38,092 bases of DNA from Erythrobacter sp. (lineage in GTDB: Bacteria > Pseudomonadota > Alphaproteobacteria > Sphingomonadales > Sphingomonadaceae), in NCBI GenBank assembly GCA_030065195.1, contig JASJDE010000008.1, positions 1 to 38,092 on the forward strand, read 5' to 3'. Position numbers and translations under genes: made by a program. Below the pieces are notes generated by a model, which did not search any database, was not told where the DNA came from, and was given only the letters and a program-made list of their open reading frames with translations. Shown here one piece after another: positions 8,830 to 17,543 of the stretch (the stretch's first letter is position 1; every line of letters begins with the position of its first letter).

Positions 8830-9501
8830 TTATTCGGTCGGAGTGCTCGCAGCGTCGGCGGCAATCGGCGGTGCGGAGGGCACGATCGGCGCACGCGCCA
8901 TCCATTCGGCCACATCGCCCGCCACCGTGTTGGCCACGCGATTGAGCGCCGGACCGACAAAGGCTGCTTCGGGAAGCACTCCGTTTTCGCGCGCCTCGAA
9001 GCGCCTTGTTTCGACCACACCCGCCGCGCTGGTGCGGATCGCGTCGAACCGGACCACCACGGAGGAGCTCTGTGCGTCGTATCCGAGATCGAACAAGGTG
9101 CCCCTCAGCGTCTGCGCCGCCAGCTTGGGCGTGTCGTCGCTGTCGAACACCAGAGTGGAACCCCGCGCCCTGAGCGTCTCGCCCAGCATCCGGCGAAACA
9201 GCCGGGCAGGTTTCTCGACCCACACGGCTTCCTGCAGGTACGCAATCTCCGTGTCACTGACGGTGACGGGCACCCGCAGTACATTGAGCTTGGCCGGGGT
9301 TTCGGGGGTCAAGACCGCGATGGCGCCGTCATCGATCGAAACACCCGTGCTGGCGCTGGTCCCTGCCGGAGCGGAAGCGGTCGACGTCAGCGTCATCAGG
9401 CTTGTCGGCGGCTCGGCGGCGCCAAAACTGACGCAACCGGTGAGCGCCAATGCGCCCAATCCCACAGCGCCAGCTTTCATCGTGTTTAGCAGACGATCCA
9501 T
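8830..9501 (-). CDS. ABC-type transport auxiliary lipoprotein (PqiC-like)
   Basis: The 223-residue protein is predicted to be an outer-membrane or periplasmic lipoprotein partner of the MCE transporter. It has an N-terminal signal with the lipobox LTGC, lipidated at Cys23, and the ABC_trans_aux fold pattern: VLRVPVTVSDTEIAYLQEAVWVEKPARLFRRMLGETL, followed by the domain core up to VVVRFDAIRTSAAGVVETRRFEA. I chose the ATG at 9501; a TTG two codons earlier (9507) is also possible. It lies 12 bp after the MCE gene and is the last gene of the transporter operon. In Mla systems the corresponding slot is usually a soluble MlaC, so this points to the PqiC-like variant. Confidence 0.88.
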   Translation of the reverse strand: MDRLLNTMKAGAVGLGALALTGCVSFGAAEPPTSLMTLTSTASAPAGTSASTGVSIDDGAIAVLTPETPAKLNVLRVPVTVSDTEIAYLQEAVWVEKPARLFRRMLGETLRARGSTLVFDSDDTPKLAAQTLRGTLFDLGYDAQSSSVVVRFDAIRTSAAGVVETRRFEARENGVLPEAAFVGPALNRVANTVAGDVAEWMARAPIVPSAPPIAADAASTPTE

Positions 9502-9513
9502 CCTCAAGCGCCC

Positions 9514-10464
9514 CTATTGCGGTTCGTAGTCGGGCAAGGCTTGCCCGCCCACCAGTGAACCGACCCCTTCATTCTCCAGCCGCTCGGTGATCGCTCGCAA
9601 GGATCGGCTGGTGGTACGCAAATCCTGCAATGTCGCTTCGGCGGCGGGCAATGTCGTTTCGCGTAGCGCGCGCGCGGCGGGACGCGTGTCTTCGAGCGTC
9701 GCCGCCAGGGACGCGGCGGCCTGGTTGGCCGATGCCAGCGTTCCGCGCAGCTCGGCGGCCAAAGCGGGACCTTCCGTGTTCAGCAGCTGATCGGTGGTCT
9801 GGGTTGCCTGTTCAAAGGCATCCAGCGCTTCGCCCGCTTCCTTCAACGCGGTTTCGAGCTCGCTGAAGGTTCCTTCGAGCCGCGGTGCGGCCTGCGCCAA
9901 TTCGTCGGTTAGGCGATTGGTGTTGGCGAGGATGCCGCTGATCTGGTCCTGGTTTTCCGGGCCAAGCAAGGTGTTGAGATTCTCGGTCAGGGTCGCCAGC
10001 CGTTCGAGCAACAGCGGCGCGCTGTTGAGAAGTGCGTTGATCCCGCCATCCTTGGGCGGGATGACCGGGCGGCCTTCGGGGCAGGCGGTGGTTTCGCAGG
10101 TGATCGCGGGCGCATCCTTGCGCGCGCCGTCGAGCAGAATCGTGGAAACCCCGGTAAAGCTCGCCTGGATGGTCGCCGTGGTGCCGACGAGGATCGGCAC
10201 GTCTTCCCGCACCTTCACCCGGACGCGGACGAATTCGGGATCGTCTTCGGACAGGGCAATTTCGCTCACCTGCCCCACCGGCACACCCGCAAAGGAAACC
10301 TGGCTGCCATTGGCGAGCCCCGACACCGTCTGCTTGTAGAAGATGTCGTATTCGTTCTGCTGCCCTTGCCCCAGCCGCGCGAGCCAGACGATGAAGGCGG
10401 CCAACGCTGCGAGCAGTAACAGGGTGATCAAGCCGACCCACAGGTGGTTTGCTCTTGTTTCCAT
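9514..10464 (-). CDS. MlaD/MCE-domain protein
   Basis: The 316-residue protein has one N-terminal transmembrane helix (residues about 8-30) and an MCE domain at about residues 38-120 with the typical GLANGSQVSFAGVPVGQVSEI pattern. It forms the periplasmic hexameric ring that passes lipids between membranes. After the MCE domain a loop holds a cysteine pair (CETTAC), which could form a disulfide, and the remaining 170 residues are predicted helical coiled coil, longer than E. coli MlaD. The ribosome-binding site AGGAAG lies just upstream of the ATG at 10464. It follows the ATPase gene after 64 bp. Confidence 0.92.
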   Translation of the reverse strand: METRANHLWVGLITLLLLAALAAFIVWLARLGQGQQNEYDIFYKQTVSGLANGSQVSFAGVPVGQVSEIALSEDDPEFVRVRVKVREDVPILVGTTATIQASFTGVSTILLDGARKDAPAITCETTACPEGRPVIPPKDGGINALLNSAPLLLERLATLTENLNTLLGPENQDQISGILANTNRLTDELAQAAPRLEGTFSELETALKEAGEALDAFEQATQTTDQLLNTEGPALAAELRGTLASANQAAASLAATLEDTRPAARALRETTLPAAEATLQDLRTTSRSLRAITERLENEGVGSLVGGQALPDYEPQ

Positions 10465-10528
10465 TGCCGCTTCCTATGAACGCCCGATGCGGCGCTTGTC
10501 CATGCTCTTGGGTACGACGCTGAACATG

Positions 10529-11338
10529 TTAGGCGATCTCTCCACGCTCGTGCGTGCCCAGCGCGGCGCGCCCGCGCGGACCGTTGAAGTAATCGTCGAT
10601 CCAAGGGTGATCGGCTTCGAGCAATTCCGGAATAGTGCCCACCGCGATAACCCGCCTGTCGGCCAACACAGCCACCCGGTCGCAAATCTCGTAAAGCGTA
10701 TCGAGATCGTGGGTGATCAGGAACACCGTCAATCCCAGAGTTTGCTGCAATTCCTTGGTGAGCTGGTCGAATTTCGCCGCTCCGATGGGGTCGAGCCCGG
10801 CGGTCGGCTCATCCAGGAACAGCAATTTAGGGTCCAGCGACAGCGCGCGGGCGAGCCCTGCGCGCTTCTTCATGCCGCCCGAAAGCTCGGACGGATACTT
10901 GGCAATCGCTTGCTCGGGAAGACCCGAGAGCAGCACCTTGTAGCGGGCAATATCCCGGCGCACTTCGGGCTCGATATCGGGGTAGAACTGCTTGAGCGGA
11001 ACCTCGACATTCTCGCCCACCGTCAGCGTGGAGAACAGCGCGCCTCCCTGGAACAGCACGCCCCATTGGCAGCGAACGCCGATATTCTGGTCCGGATCGA
11101 CCCCGGTAATGTCGCGGCCGAGCACCTGGATACGCCCGGCGCTGGGAATCTGGAGCCCGATGATCGAGCGCATCAGCACCGATTTGCCGGTTCCCGATCC
11201 GCCGACGACGCCGATGATCTCGCCCGATTTGACCGTCAGGTCGAGGTCTTGGTGCACGAAGAAATCGCCAAACTTGTTTTCGAGCCCCTGCACCACGATA
11301 GGCGGCGAATCGGTTTCCTGCGTCTTGATGTTCGCCAT
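10529..11338 (-). CDS. Mla-type ABC transporter ATP-binding protein
   Basis: The 269-residue ATPase powers the lipid transporter. Walker A is GGSGTGKS at residues 46-53, the signature is ELSGGMKKRAGLARAL, and Walker B is LLFLDEPTAGLD, followed by the H-loop in FLITHDLDT. The residues GQEV-type Mla family features are matched by PTAGLDPIGAAKFD. The start at 11338 is 3 bp after the permease stop. It is the MlaF equivalent of the operon; the C-terminal GRAALGTHERGEIA tail is typical for alphaproteobacterial members. Confidence 0.95.
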   Translation of the reverse strand: MANIKTQETDSPPIVVQGLENKFGDFFVHQDLDLTVKSGEIIGVVGGSGTGKSVLMRSIIGLQIPSAGRIQVLGRDITGVDPDQNIGVRCQWGVLFQGGALFSTLTVGENVEVPLKQFYPDIEPEVRRDIARYKVLLSGLPEQAIAKYPSELSGGMKKRAGLARALSLDPKLLFLDEPTAGLDPIGAAKFDQLTKELQQTLGLTVFLITHDLDTLYEICDRVAVLADRRVIAVGTIPELLEADHPWIDDYFNGPRGRAALGTHERGEIA

Positions 11339-11341
11339 CGC

Positions 11342-12454
11342 TTAGCCCCACCCGACTTCGGTAAAGAATACCGCGAAGAAGGCGTCGAGCACGATCACCG
11401 CAAAGATCGCTGATACCACGGCCATTGTCGTCCGGGTGCCGACTTCCTCGGAATTCCCGCGCACCTGCATGCCGTGATAGCAACCCGCCAGCGCGACGAT
11501 CAGGCCGAACACCGGTGCCTTGACCAATCCGACCCACAGATCGTGCGTCGGCACCACATCCTGGATCCTTTCGAGGAAAGTGAAGAACGGGATGCCAAGG
11601 AAGAACTGCCCGACAACCGCGCCGCCGATGATCCCGATGATCGCGGAATAGAATCCCAGCAACACCATCATGAACGTGCAGGCGAGGATGCGCGGGATCA
11701 CCAGCACTTCGATCGGGGAGATGCCGATCGTGCGCATCGCGTCGACCTCCTCGGTCAACTTCATCGTCCCGATCTGCGCCGCGAATGCACTGCCCGATCG
11801 GCCCGCGACCATGATCGCGGTCATCAACACGCCGAGCTCGCGCAAGGTAATCCGCCCGACCAGGTTGATCGTCAGCGCCTCGGCCCCGAACTGTTCGAGC
11901 TGCACCGCCCCCTGCTGCGCAATAACGACACCGATCAGGAAGCTCATCAAGCCGATGATCGGCAAGGCGGAGACCCCGACAAGCTCCATCTGGTGCACGA
12001 ATGCCTTCATCGGAAACCGTGTCGGATGACGGATCAGCATCCCAAAACCGATCAGGATCTGGCCGAAGAACCCGACCACCCCGTACATCCCGGAGCGGAT
12101 ATCGTAGACCCATTCTGCCAAGGCCAGCGGTACGCGTTTCCACACCGGCACCCGCGGCGGCACTATATCGGCCTCGTTGCCGGCACTCTCGACCGCGTCG
12201 ATGATGCGACGAACAGCCGGGGTGCAACCGACGATCTCGACCTCGTGCTTGCTGGCAAGGCGGCACGCTATGTAGGCGCCGACCGTATCGATTTCGTCGA
12301 TGCCGGACACGTCGATGGATTCCAGCGACGCGTCGATCGCGAACAGGTCCTGGTCGATCACACCGATGGTCGAAACAAGGAACTGGCCGGACAGTGCCAG
12401 CCGGGCACCGCCCTGCCCGTTCTCCTCGAGCGAATATTGCGCCAACCCGTCCAT
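11342..12454 (-). CDS. MlaE-family permease fused to an N-terminal STAS domain
   Basis: The 370-residue inner-membrane permease is the first gene of the transporter operon. Residues about 1-95 form a STAS domain (LALSGQF, LESIDVSGIDEIDTVGAYIA), the job done by the separate MlaB protein in E. coli. The rest is an MlaE permease with about five helices, including GVVIAQQGAVQLEQFGAEAL, LRELGVLMTAIMVAGRSGSAFAAQIG, VDAMRTIGISPIEVLVIPR and GCYHGMQVRGNSEEVGTRTT, all diagnostic. The start at 12454 (MDGLAQYSLEE) opens a divergent promoter region shared with the crotonase-like gene. Together with its neighbours it makes a four-gene, self-contained phospholipid transporter. Confidence 0.95.
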   Translation of the reverse strand: MDGLAQYSLEENGQGGARLALSGQFLVSTIGVIDQDLFAIDASLESIDVSGIDEIDTVGAYIACRLASKHEVEIVGCTPAVRRIIDAVESAGNEADIVPPRVPVWKRVPLALAEWVYDIRSGMYGVVGFFGQILIGFGMLIRHPTRFPMKAFVHQMELVGVSALPIIGLMSFLIGVVIAQQGAVQLEQFGAEALTINLVGRITLRELGVLMTAIMVAGRSGSAFAAQIGTMKLTEEVDAMRTIGISPIEVLVIPRILACTFMMVLLGFYSAIIGIIGGAVVGQFFLGIPFFTFLERIQDVVPTHDLWVGLVKAPVFGLIVALAGCYHGMQVRGNSEEVGTRTTMAVVSAIFAVIVLDAFFAVFFTEVGWG

Positions 12455-12501
12455 GCCTGCGAATCTATGCGGGTAAAACCCGGCCCAAACAAGCGCCTAG
12501 T

Positions 12502-12530
12502 TTGCCTCCCGTGCGACCGCAGGTGACAAT
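12502..12530 (+). promoter_or_regulatory. candidate promoter for the crotonase-fold gene and valS
   Basis: A TTGCCT box at 12502-12507 and a GACAAT box at 12525-12530 are spaced by exactly 17 bp, 63 bp upstream of the coding start. This is only a match by eye to the general -35/-10 pattern in the 139-bp divergent region, so it remains a candidate. Confidence 0.35.
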
Positions 12531-12593
12531 TCCGGATCTTCGTGGCTAAGAGACTGGAACGCGGGGAAGATCGGGTCCGGGGAGCGATGGGCA

Positions 12594-13265
12594 ATGAGCC
12601 ATTTCAATCGGGAAATGCGGGGCGAGACAGTGGTGATGGCGCTCGCCAATCCGCCCTACAACACGCTGCGATCCGACATTCTCGAAGAGGGAGCGGCGGT
12701 GTTCGCTGCGCTCGCGGAGGCGCCTCCAACCGGCGGCGTCGTGCTCACCGGGCAAGGCGAGGACTTCACCCGCGGGATGGACACCAAGGTTGCGGCGACG
12801 TTCGACGAAGCGGATGCCGAGCGCGCGCGAGCTGGGATCAACGCCTTCTGTGCCGGCCTCCACCGCCTGCCTTGCGCATTGGTCTGCGCGGTCAACGGCC
12901 ATGCTATCGGCGCGGGCGGGATCATGGCCTTGTGCGGCGACTGGGTCGTGACCGCCGATGGCGATCAACGCATCGGCCTGCCCGAAGCCAAGGCCGGGCT
13001 TGTCTTCCCGACTGTCGCGCAGGCGATCCTCGACCACTGGCTCGACCCGGTCTGGCGGCGGAGGCTGGCACTGTCGTCGCAATTGTTGGGGCCGCAGGAG
13101 GCGCTGGCGGCGGGGCTGGTGGACGAGATTGTCGCACCCGAAACCGTTCTGGATACCGCCGTAAGACGCGCCGGAGAACTGATGGCTCAGCCGGGTTTCG
13201 TCGCCTGCAAGCGGCAATTGCGCGCCAAGGCCAATGCCGAGATCGATGCGCTGATGGCGCAATAA
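12594..13265 (+). CDS. crotonase-fold (enoyl-CoA hydratase/isomerase family) protein
   Basis: The 223-residue protein has the crotonase fold: the first oxyanion-hole segment around VVLTGQGEDFTRGMD, and the second in VNGHAIGAGGIMALCGDWVVTA. One conserved Glu is kept in GLPEAKAGLVFP, but the place where enoyl-CoA hydratases have the second catalytic Glu (here WRRRLALSSQLLG) has none. It is also shorter than the usual 257-260 residues and lacks most of the C-terminal trimerisation helix, so a hydratase reaction is doubtful; isomerase or thioesterase activity is possible. The ATG at 12594 has a GGGGAG site 9 nt upstream. It lies 43 bp before valS on the same strand. Confidence 0.85.
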   Translation: MSHFNREMRGETVVMALANPPYNTLRSDILEEGAAVFAALAEAPPTGGVVLTGQGEDFTRGMDTKVAATFDEADAERARAGINAFCAGLHRLPCALVCAVNGHAIGAGGIMALCGDWVVTADGDQRIGLPEAKAGLVFPTVAQAILDHWLDPVWRRRLALSSQLLGPQEALAAGLVDEIVAPETVLDTAVRRAGELMAQPGFVACKRQLRAKANAEIDALMAQ

Positions 13266-13308
13266 GCGGTTGTGAGCGCTCAAACTCGGTGGCAAGGGCT
13301 TTCGCCTT

Positions 13309-16221
13309 ATGAGTAGCGAACTCGCAACGACATTCGACCCCGCTGAAATCGAAAAGCGGTGGTATGCCCATTGGGAGAGCACAGGCGGTTTCCGGCCCGA
13401 GCGTCCGGATGCGGAGCCGTTCACGATCGTCAACCCGCCGCCCAACGTCACCGGCTCGCTGCATATCGGCCATGCGCTCGACAACACGTTGCAGGATATC
13501 GTGATCCGTTATGAGCGGCTGCGAGGCAAGGACGCGCTGTGGGTGGTAGGCACCGACCATGCCGGGATCGCGACGCAGATGGTGGTCGAGCGCCAGCTTG
13601 AAGAGCGGCAGGACAAGCGCACGAACTATTCGCGCGAGGAATTCGTCGACAAGGTCTGGGAATGGAAGGCCGAGAGCGGCGGCAGGATCACTCACCAGCT
13701 GCGGCGGCTGGGGTGCTCGATGGACTGGTCGCGCGAGCAGTTCACGATGGACCCGCACTTCACCAAGGCGGTGCTGAAGACCTTTGTCGATCTTTACAAC
13801 AACAAGGATGACGACGGGAATCCAGCTCCCCTGATCTACCGCGACAAAAGGCTGGTGAACTGGGACCCGAAGCTCAAGACCGCGATCAGCGATCTCGAGG
13901 TCGAGCAGCAGACGATCCCGGGCAGCTTCTGGCACTTCAAGTATCCGCTCGCCGATGGCGTGACGCTGGATTCGGGTCAGGATTTCATCGAGGTCGCGAC
14001 CACCCGGCCTGAAACGATGCTCGCCGACATGGCCGTCGCTGTGCACCCGTCGGACGAACGCTATGCCAGCGTCGTCGGCAAGCATGTCGTTCTGCCGCTG
14101 ACCGGTCGCCGTATCCCCATCGTCGCCGACGAACACGCCGATCCGGAACTGGGTTCGGGCGCGGTGAAGATCACGCCGGGCCACGATTTCAACGACTTCG
14201 AGGTTGGCAAACGCGCCGGGATTGCGGCGGGCGCAATGCTCAACATGCTCGATGGCGAGGCCAATGTCTGCCAGACGGCGGACGGATTGGTGCCGGAGGA
14301 ATTCCTCGGCCTCCACCGCTTCAAACGCGACGGTGAGCTCGGCGCGCGCGAGCTGGTCGTGCAGCGGCTCAAGGAGCAAGGCTACCTCATCCCGCACATC
14401 GCCAAGACCAAGAAGGGCGAGGAAGTCGAGCACGACGCCGAGCCGCGTCAGATCGCGACCCCCTTCGGCGACCGCGGCGGCGTGGTGATCGAGCCGTGGC
14501 TGACAGACCAATGGTATGTCGACGCCGAGAAGCTTGCCGAAAAGCCGATCAAGGACGTGCGCGACGGCACGATCGAAATCGTCCCCAAGAGCTGGGAAAA
14601 GACCTTCTTCAACTGGATGGAGAATATCCAACCGTGGTGTGTCAGCCGCCAGCTTTGGTGGGGACACCGGATCCCGGCGTGGTACGGTCAACGCAAAGAG
14701 GGTGACGCACTCTTCGGACACTTCACTCCCATGGTCCAGAGCGGCAGCAAACGTGCTGTCTTTGTTGCCTTGGACGAAGAAGAAGCGCTTGAACAAGCGA
14801 AGGAGTATTATGGCGAGGGCTATCGACCATATCTCGCGGATGAGACTGACGAAAACGAGCTAACTAAGCTCACCATGACGAAAGAAGGTCAGGACATTCC
14901 TGTCCGAATCCATCGCGACCCCGACGTCCTCGACACGTGGTTCTCCTCCGCGCTGTGGCCCTTTGCCACGCTCGGATGGCCCGAGGACAACCAGCCCTTG
15001 CTCGCCAAGCACTTCCCCAACAACCTGCTCATAAGCGGGTTCGACATCCTGTTCTTCTGGGATGCGCGGATGATGATGATGGGGCAGTACAATATGGGTC
15101 AGGCCCCGTGGCCGCGCCTGTATCTGCACGGGCTCGTCCGCGCCGCCGATGGCGCGAAAATGTCCAAGTCCAAGGGCAATGTCGTCGATCCGCTTGGCCT
15201 GATCGACCAGTATGGCGCCGATGCGCTGCGGTTCTTCATGGCGGCGATGGAAAGCCAGGGCCGCGACATCAAGATGGATGAGAAGCGGGTCGAGGGATAC
15301 CGCAACTTCGCCACCAAGCTGTGGAATGCCACGCGCTTTTGCCAGTCCAACGGCATCGGCAAGAGCGTGAGCGTCAAGGCCCCGACCGCGCGCCTTGCGG
15401 CGAACCAGTGGATCATCGGCGAGGTTCAGCAGGCTTGCGAGGAAATCGAGGCAGCTATGGCGGACCTGCGCTTCGATGCGGCCGCCAACGCGATCTACCA
15501 GTTCACGTGGAGCAAGTTCTGCGACTGGTATCTGGAACTGATCAAACCGGTGTTTGCAGAAGGCTCGGAACCGAATGCGATGCCCGCTGTCGAAACCCGC
15601 GAGGTTGCCGGATGGGCGCTCGACCAGATTCTCGTCATGCTGCACCCGTTCATGCCCTTCATCACCGAAGAGCTATGGCACGCGCAGGGTGAGCGCACAT
15701 ACGATCTCATCACCGCCGCGTGGCCCAATCCCCGCGCCGAAGTCTCGAAGGAGGCGACCGACGCGATCGACTGGGTGATCGACCTCACCACCAATGTTCG
15801 CAGCGCCAAGAACGAGCTCGGCATACCGCCAGGCGCCAAGCTGGCGGCGTTCCTGCCGGAAGCATCCGAGCTTGCCGCTAGCACCATCGAGCGCAGCAGC
15901 GCAGCGATCGAACGCCTCGCCCGCCTGACTCCTGTCACCATCGGCGAAGCGCCCGCTGGCGCGGCGATGCAGGTGACCGCACTCGGCGATGTGTTTGTGA
16001 TCCCGCTCGAAGGCATCATCGACATCGAGGCTGAGAAAGCGCGGCTCGAAAAGGCTCTAGTCACGTCAATTGGAGAGAAGACTTCGCTTGAAAAGAGACT
16101 GCTAAACGCCAACTTCGTCGAACGCGCCAAGCCTGAGGCGGTGGAAAAGGCCAAGGCCGACTTCGCGCACCATTCGGCGGAGGTCGAAAGATTGAAAGCG
16201 GCGTTGAGGCGTTTGGGGTAA
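13309..16221 (+). CDS. valS: valyl-tRNA synthetase
   Basis: ValS charges tRNA(Val) with valine in the cytoplasm. The 970-residue class I synthetase has the HIGH motif in [11 protein letters not shown], the CP1 editing domain with [18 protein letters not shown], the [14 protein letters not shown] segment, and the KMSKS loop in [14 protein letters not shown]. The C-terminal coiled coil ([14 protein letters not shown] to the end) is complete. Between IPAWYG and [12 protein letters not shown] there are about 75 residues, far more than the roughly 30 in E. coli ValS, and this stretch uses many A- or T-ending codons unlike its flanks (see findings). The N-terminus [23 protein letters not shown] supports the ATG at 13309. 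The reading frame is intact. Confidence 0.98.
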   Translation: MSSELATTFDPAEIEKRWYAHWESTGGFRPERPDAEPFTIVNPPPNVTGSLHIGHALDNTLQDIVIRYERLRGKDALWVVGTDHAGIATQMVVERQLEERQDKRTNYSREEFVDKVWEWKAESGGRITHQLRRLGCSMDWSREQFTMDPHFTKAVLKTFVDLYNNKDDDGNPAPLIYRDKRLVNWDPKLKTAISDLEVEQQTIPGSFWHFKYPLADGVTLDSGQDFIEVATTRPETMLADMAVAVHPSDERYASVVGKHVVLPLTGRRIPIVADEHADPELGSGAVKITPGHDFNDFEVGKRAGIAAGAMLNMLDGEANVCQTADGLVPEEFLGLHRFKRDGELGARELVVQRLKEQGYLIPHIAKTKKGEEVEHDAEPRQIATPFGDRGGVVIEPWLTDQWYVDAEKLAEKPIKDVRDGTIEIVPKSWEKTFFNWMENIQPWCVSRQLWWGHRIPAWYGQRKEGDALFGHFTPMVQSGSKRAVFVALDEEEALEQAKEYYGEGYRPYLADETDENELTKLTMTKEGQDIPVRIHRDPDVLDTWFSSALWPFATLGWPEDNQPLLAKHFPNNLLISGFDILFFWDARMMMMGQYNMGQAPWPRLYLHGLVRAADGAKMSKSKGNVVDPLGLIDQYGADALRFFMAAMESQGRDIKMDEKRVEGYRNFATKLWNATRFCQSNGIGKSVSVKAPTARLAANQWIIGEVQQACEEIEAAMADLRFDAAANAIYQFTWSKFCDWYLELIKPVFAEGSEPNAMPAVETREVAGWALDQILVMLHPFMPFITEELWHAQGERTYDLITAAWPNPRAEVSKEATDAIDWVIDLTTNVRSAKNELGIPPGAKLAAFLPEASELAASTIERSSAAIERLARLTPVTIGEAPAGAAMQVTALGDVFVIPLEGIIDIEAEKARLEKALVTSIGEKTSLEKRLLNANFVERAKPEAVEKAKADFAHHSAEVERLKAALRRLG

Positions 16222-16274
16222 GCGCCCCGCTTTCGAGCAGAAGGAGGGCGACACCTACCAAAGTCGCAAGAGTG

Positions 16275-16292
16275 ATCTTACGTCTGTAAGAT
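16275..16292. promoter_or_regulatory. perfect inverted repeat covering the mtfA start codon
   Basis: ATCTTAC (16275-16281) and GTAAGAT (16286-16292) form a perfect 7-bp inverted repeat around a 4-nt loop; the last two bases of the right arm are the A and T of the mtfA ATG. In RNA it would fold into a hairpin hiding the start codon; as DNA it could be a repressor site. A clear AGGAGG lies further upstream near 16242, outside the normal spacing. Which role applies, if any, cannot be told from sequence. Confidence 0.4.
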
Positions 16293-17106
16293 GTCGCTTT
16301 GGCCCATCTTTCTTGTTGCGCTGCTCATTGCCGGATTTTTCCTGTACCGCCGACAATCGAGGCTGCGGAAACGCAAGGAGCTTCTGGCGACACCGCTAAC
16401 CGCGCGGCAGCGTTTGGTTGTCGAAAGCCTGGTGCCGATCGTGGGCCGCCTGCCCCAACCCTTACGGCTTGCCCTCGAAGGTAAGATCAACCTCTTCCTC
16501 GACCAGGTCACCTTTCGGGGCCAAAACGGGCTCGAGGTCAGCGAGGAGATGAGACTTTCGATCGCGGCGCAGGCCTGCATTCTGATCGTCAACAGTCCGG
16601 TCTGGTACGATACGCTGAGGAACATACTGATCTACCCTTCGGCCTTCCTGACCCACCGGGGCACGCATGACGGCTATGTCGTTCACGAGAACAATCACGC
16701 GACGCTGGGCGAAAGCTGGGCGCGCGGGCCGGTAATCCTGTCGTGGGACCATGCTCTGCAGGGCGGTCTCGACGCGGAGGACGGGCACAATGTGGTGATC
16801 CACGAATTCGCGCATCAGCTGGACAGCCTGACCGGTCAGGCCAACGGCATCCCGATCTTGCGCAAGGGACAGGCCTATGCGGGTTGGGAGAAAGCCATGC
16901 TCGACGCGTATCACTACCATGTGGAGAGGGTTGAGCGCGGGGGAGAGACCCTGATCGACCCCTATGGCGCAACCAACCACGAAGAATTCTTTGCCGAAGC
17001 GATCGTCACCTTCTTTGAACGGCCTCGAGCGCTCCGAAGCGAAGAGCCGGTGCTCTATGCACAGCTGGCGGAGCTGTTGGCGCTCGATCCGGCACAGTGG
17101 AACTGA
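16291..17106 (+). CDS. mtfA: MtfA-type zinc metallopeptidase
   Basis: MtfA proteins are zinc-dependent peptidases; in E. coli MtfA binds the Mlc repressor and so affects glucose PTS expression. The 271-residue protein has an N-terminal hydrophobic segment (residues about 4-19), which would anchor it in the membrane, and the metal site VVIHEFAHQLD with His171, Glu172 and His175. A third ligand is likely Glu231 or Glu232 in NHEEFFAEAIVTFFE. The family segment GESWARGPVILSWDHALQG is present. No Mlc or PTS gene is in the window, so the substrate here is unknown. An in-frame stop at 16273-16275 makes the ATG at 16291 the only plausible start. Confidence 0.93.
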   Translation: MSLWPIFLVALLIAGFFLYRRQSRLRKRKELLATPLTARQRLVVESLVPIVGRLPQPLRLALEGKINLFLDQVTFRGQNGLEVSEEMRLSIAAQACILIVNSPVWYDTLRNILIYPSAFLTHRGTHDGYVVHENNHATLGESWARGPVILSWDHALQGGLDAEDGHNVVIHEFAHQLDSLTGQANGIPILRKGQAYAGWEKAMLDAYHYHVERVERGGETLIDPYGATNHEEFFAEAIVTFFERPRALRSEEPVLYAQLAELLALDPAQWN

Positions 17107-17175
17107 GCGCGCCGCGACCCGGCGAGTCAGCTCGAACGCAAGGCGGGCAAGCTCCATCGCTCGATCTATCTGGGA

Positions 17176-17218
17176 AATGGTGGGGCACAGTCGGTCGCAC
17201 CGTCTGCGCCTCACCATT
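17176..17218. repeat. long imperfect hairpin between mtfA and a small gene
   Basis: Arms 17176-17195 and 17199-17218 are inverted copies of each other, matching at 17 of 20 positions with one of the mismatches a G:T wobble, around a 3-nt CGC loop. The outermost AATGGTG/CACCATT and the innermost CGGT/ACCG pair perfectly. It lies between two convergent genes, 69 bp after mtfA and 31 bp after the small minus-strand gene. There is no T-run on either strand, so it is not a standard intrinsic terminator; a dispersed repeat or structured RNA end is possible. Confidence 0.6.
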
Positions 17219-17249
17219 CAGGTTCTTGCTCGCATCTTGCGTGTCGGCG

Positions 17250-17543
17250 TCACTCGCAATCCTTGCGCGATAGCTTCACCGACTTCACTTTGTACCGGAC
17301 CTTTTCTTCGCCATCGACCTTTACGGTTTCTTCGTCGTATTCGACCGTGACGCTGAGCTTTTCATTGTCGAAGCCTTTTTGCAGCAGATCTCTCATTTGA
17401 TCGGACATTTCTGCGGGATGTTCGAACTCGGTCGTACCGCTCCTGCGTTCGAGAGTAAATTTTGTGATGGTCTTGGTTCCTCCTTCGCCATCATCTTTTT
17501 CTTCCGTTTCTACAGATATGATTTTACCGCAATCAGAACTCAT
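17250..17543 (-). CDS. small acidic protein of unknown function
   Basis: The predicted 97-residue cytoplasmic protein has no signal or membrane helix and alternates charged and beta-prone segments: CGKIISVETEEKDDGEGG, TKTITKFTLERRSGTTEFEHP, SDQMRDLLQKGFD and KLSVTVEYDEETVKVDG. It resembles a small beta-sandwich but I recognise no family. The start at 17543 has an excellent GGAGGT ribosome-binding site 6 nt upstream, which also rules out the ATG at 17561. The gene is visibly poorer in GC than its neighbours and stands alone in a low-gene-density stretch, which suggests recent acquisition. Function unknown. Confidence 0.75.
   Translation of the reverse strand: MSSDCGKIISVETEEKDDGEGGTKTITKFTLERRSGTTEFEHPAEMSDQMRDLLQKGFDNEKLSVTVEYDEETVKVDGEEKVRYKVKSVKLSRKDCE

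Noticed and set aside
12922..14796. 624-codon open frame antisense to valS and the crotonase-fold gene
   Set aside because: Composition is that of a GC-bias shadow, and both opposite genes are certain.
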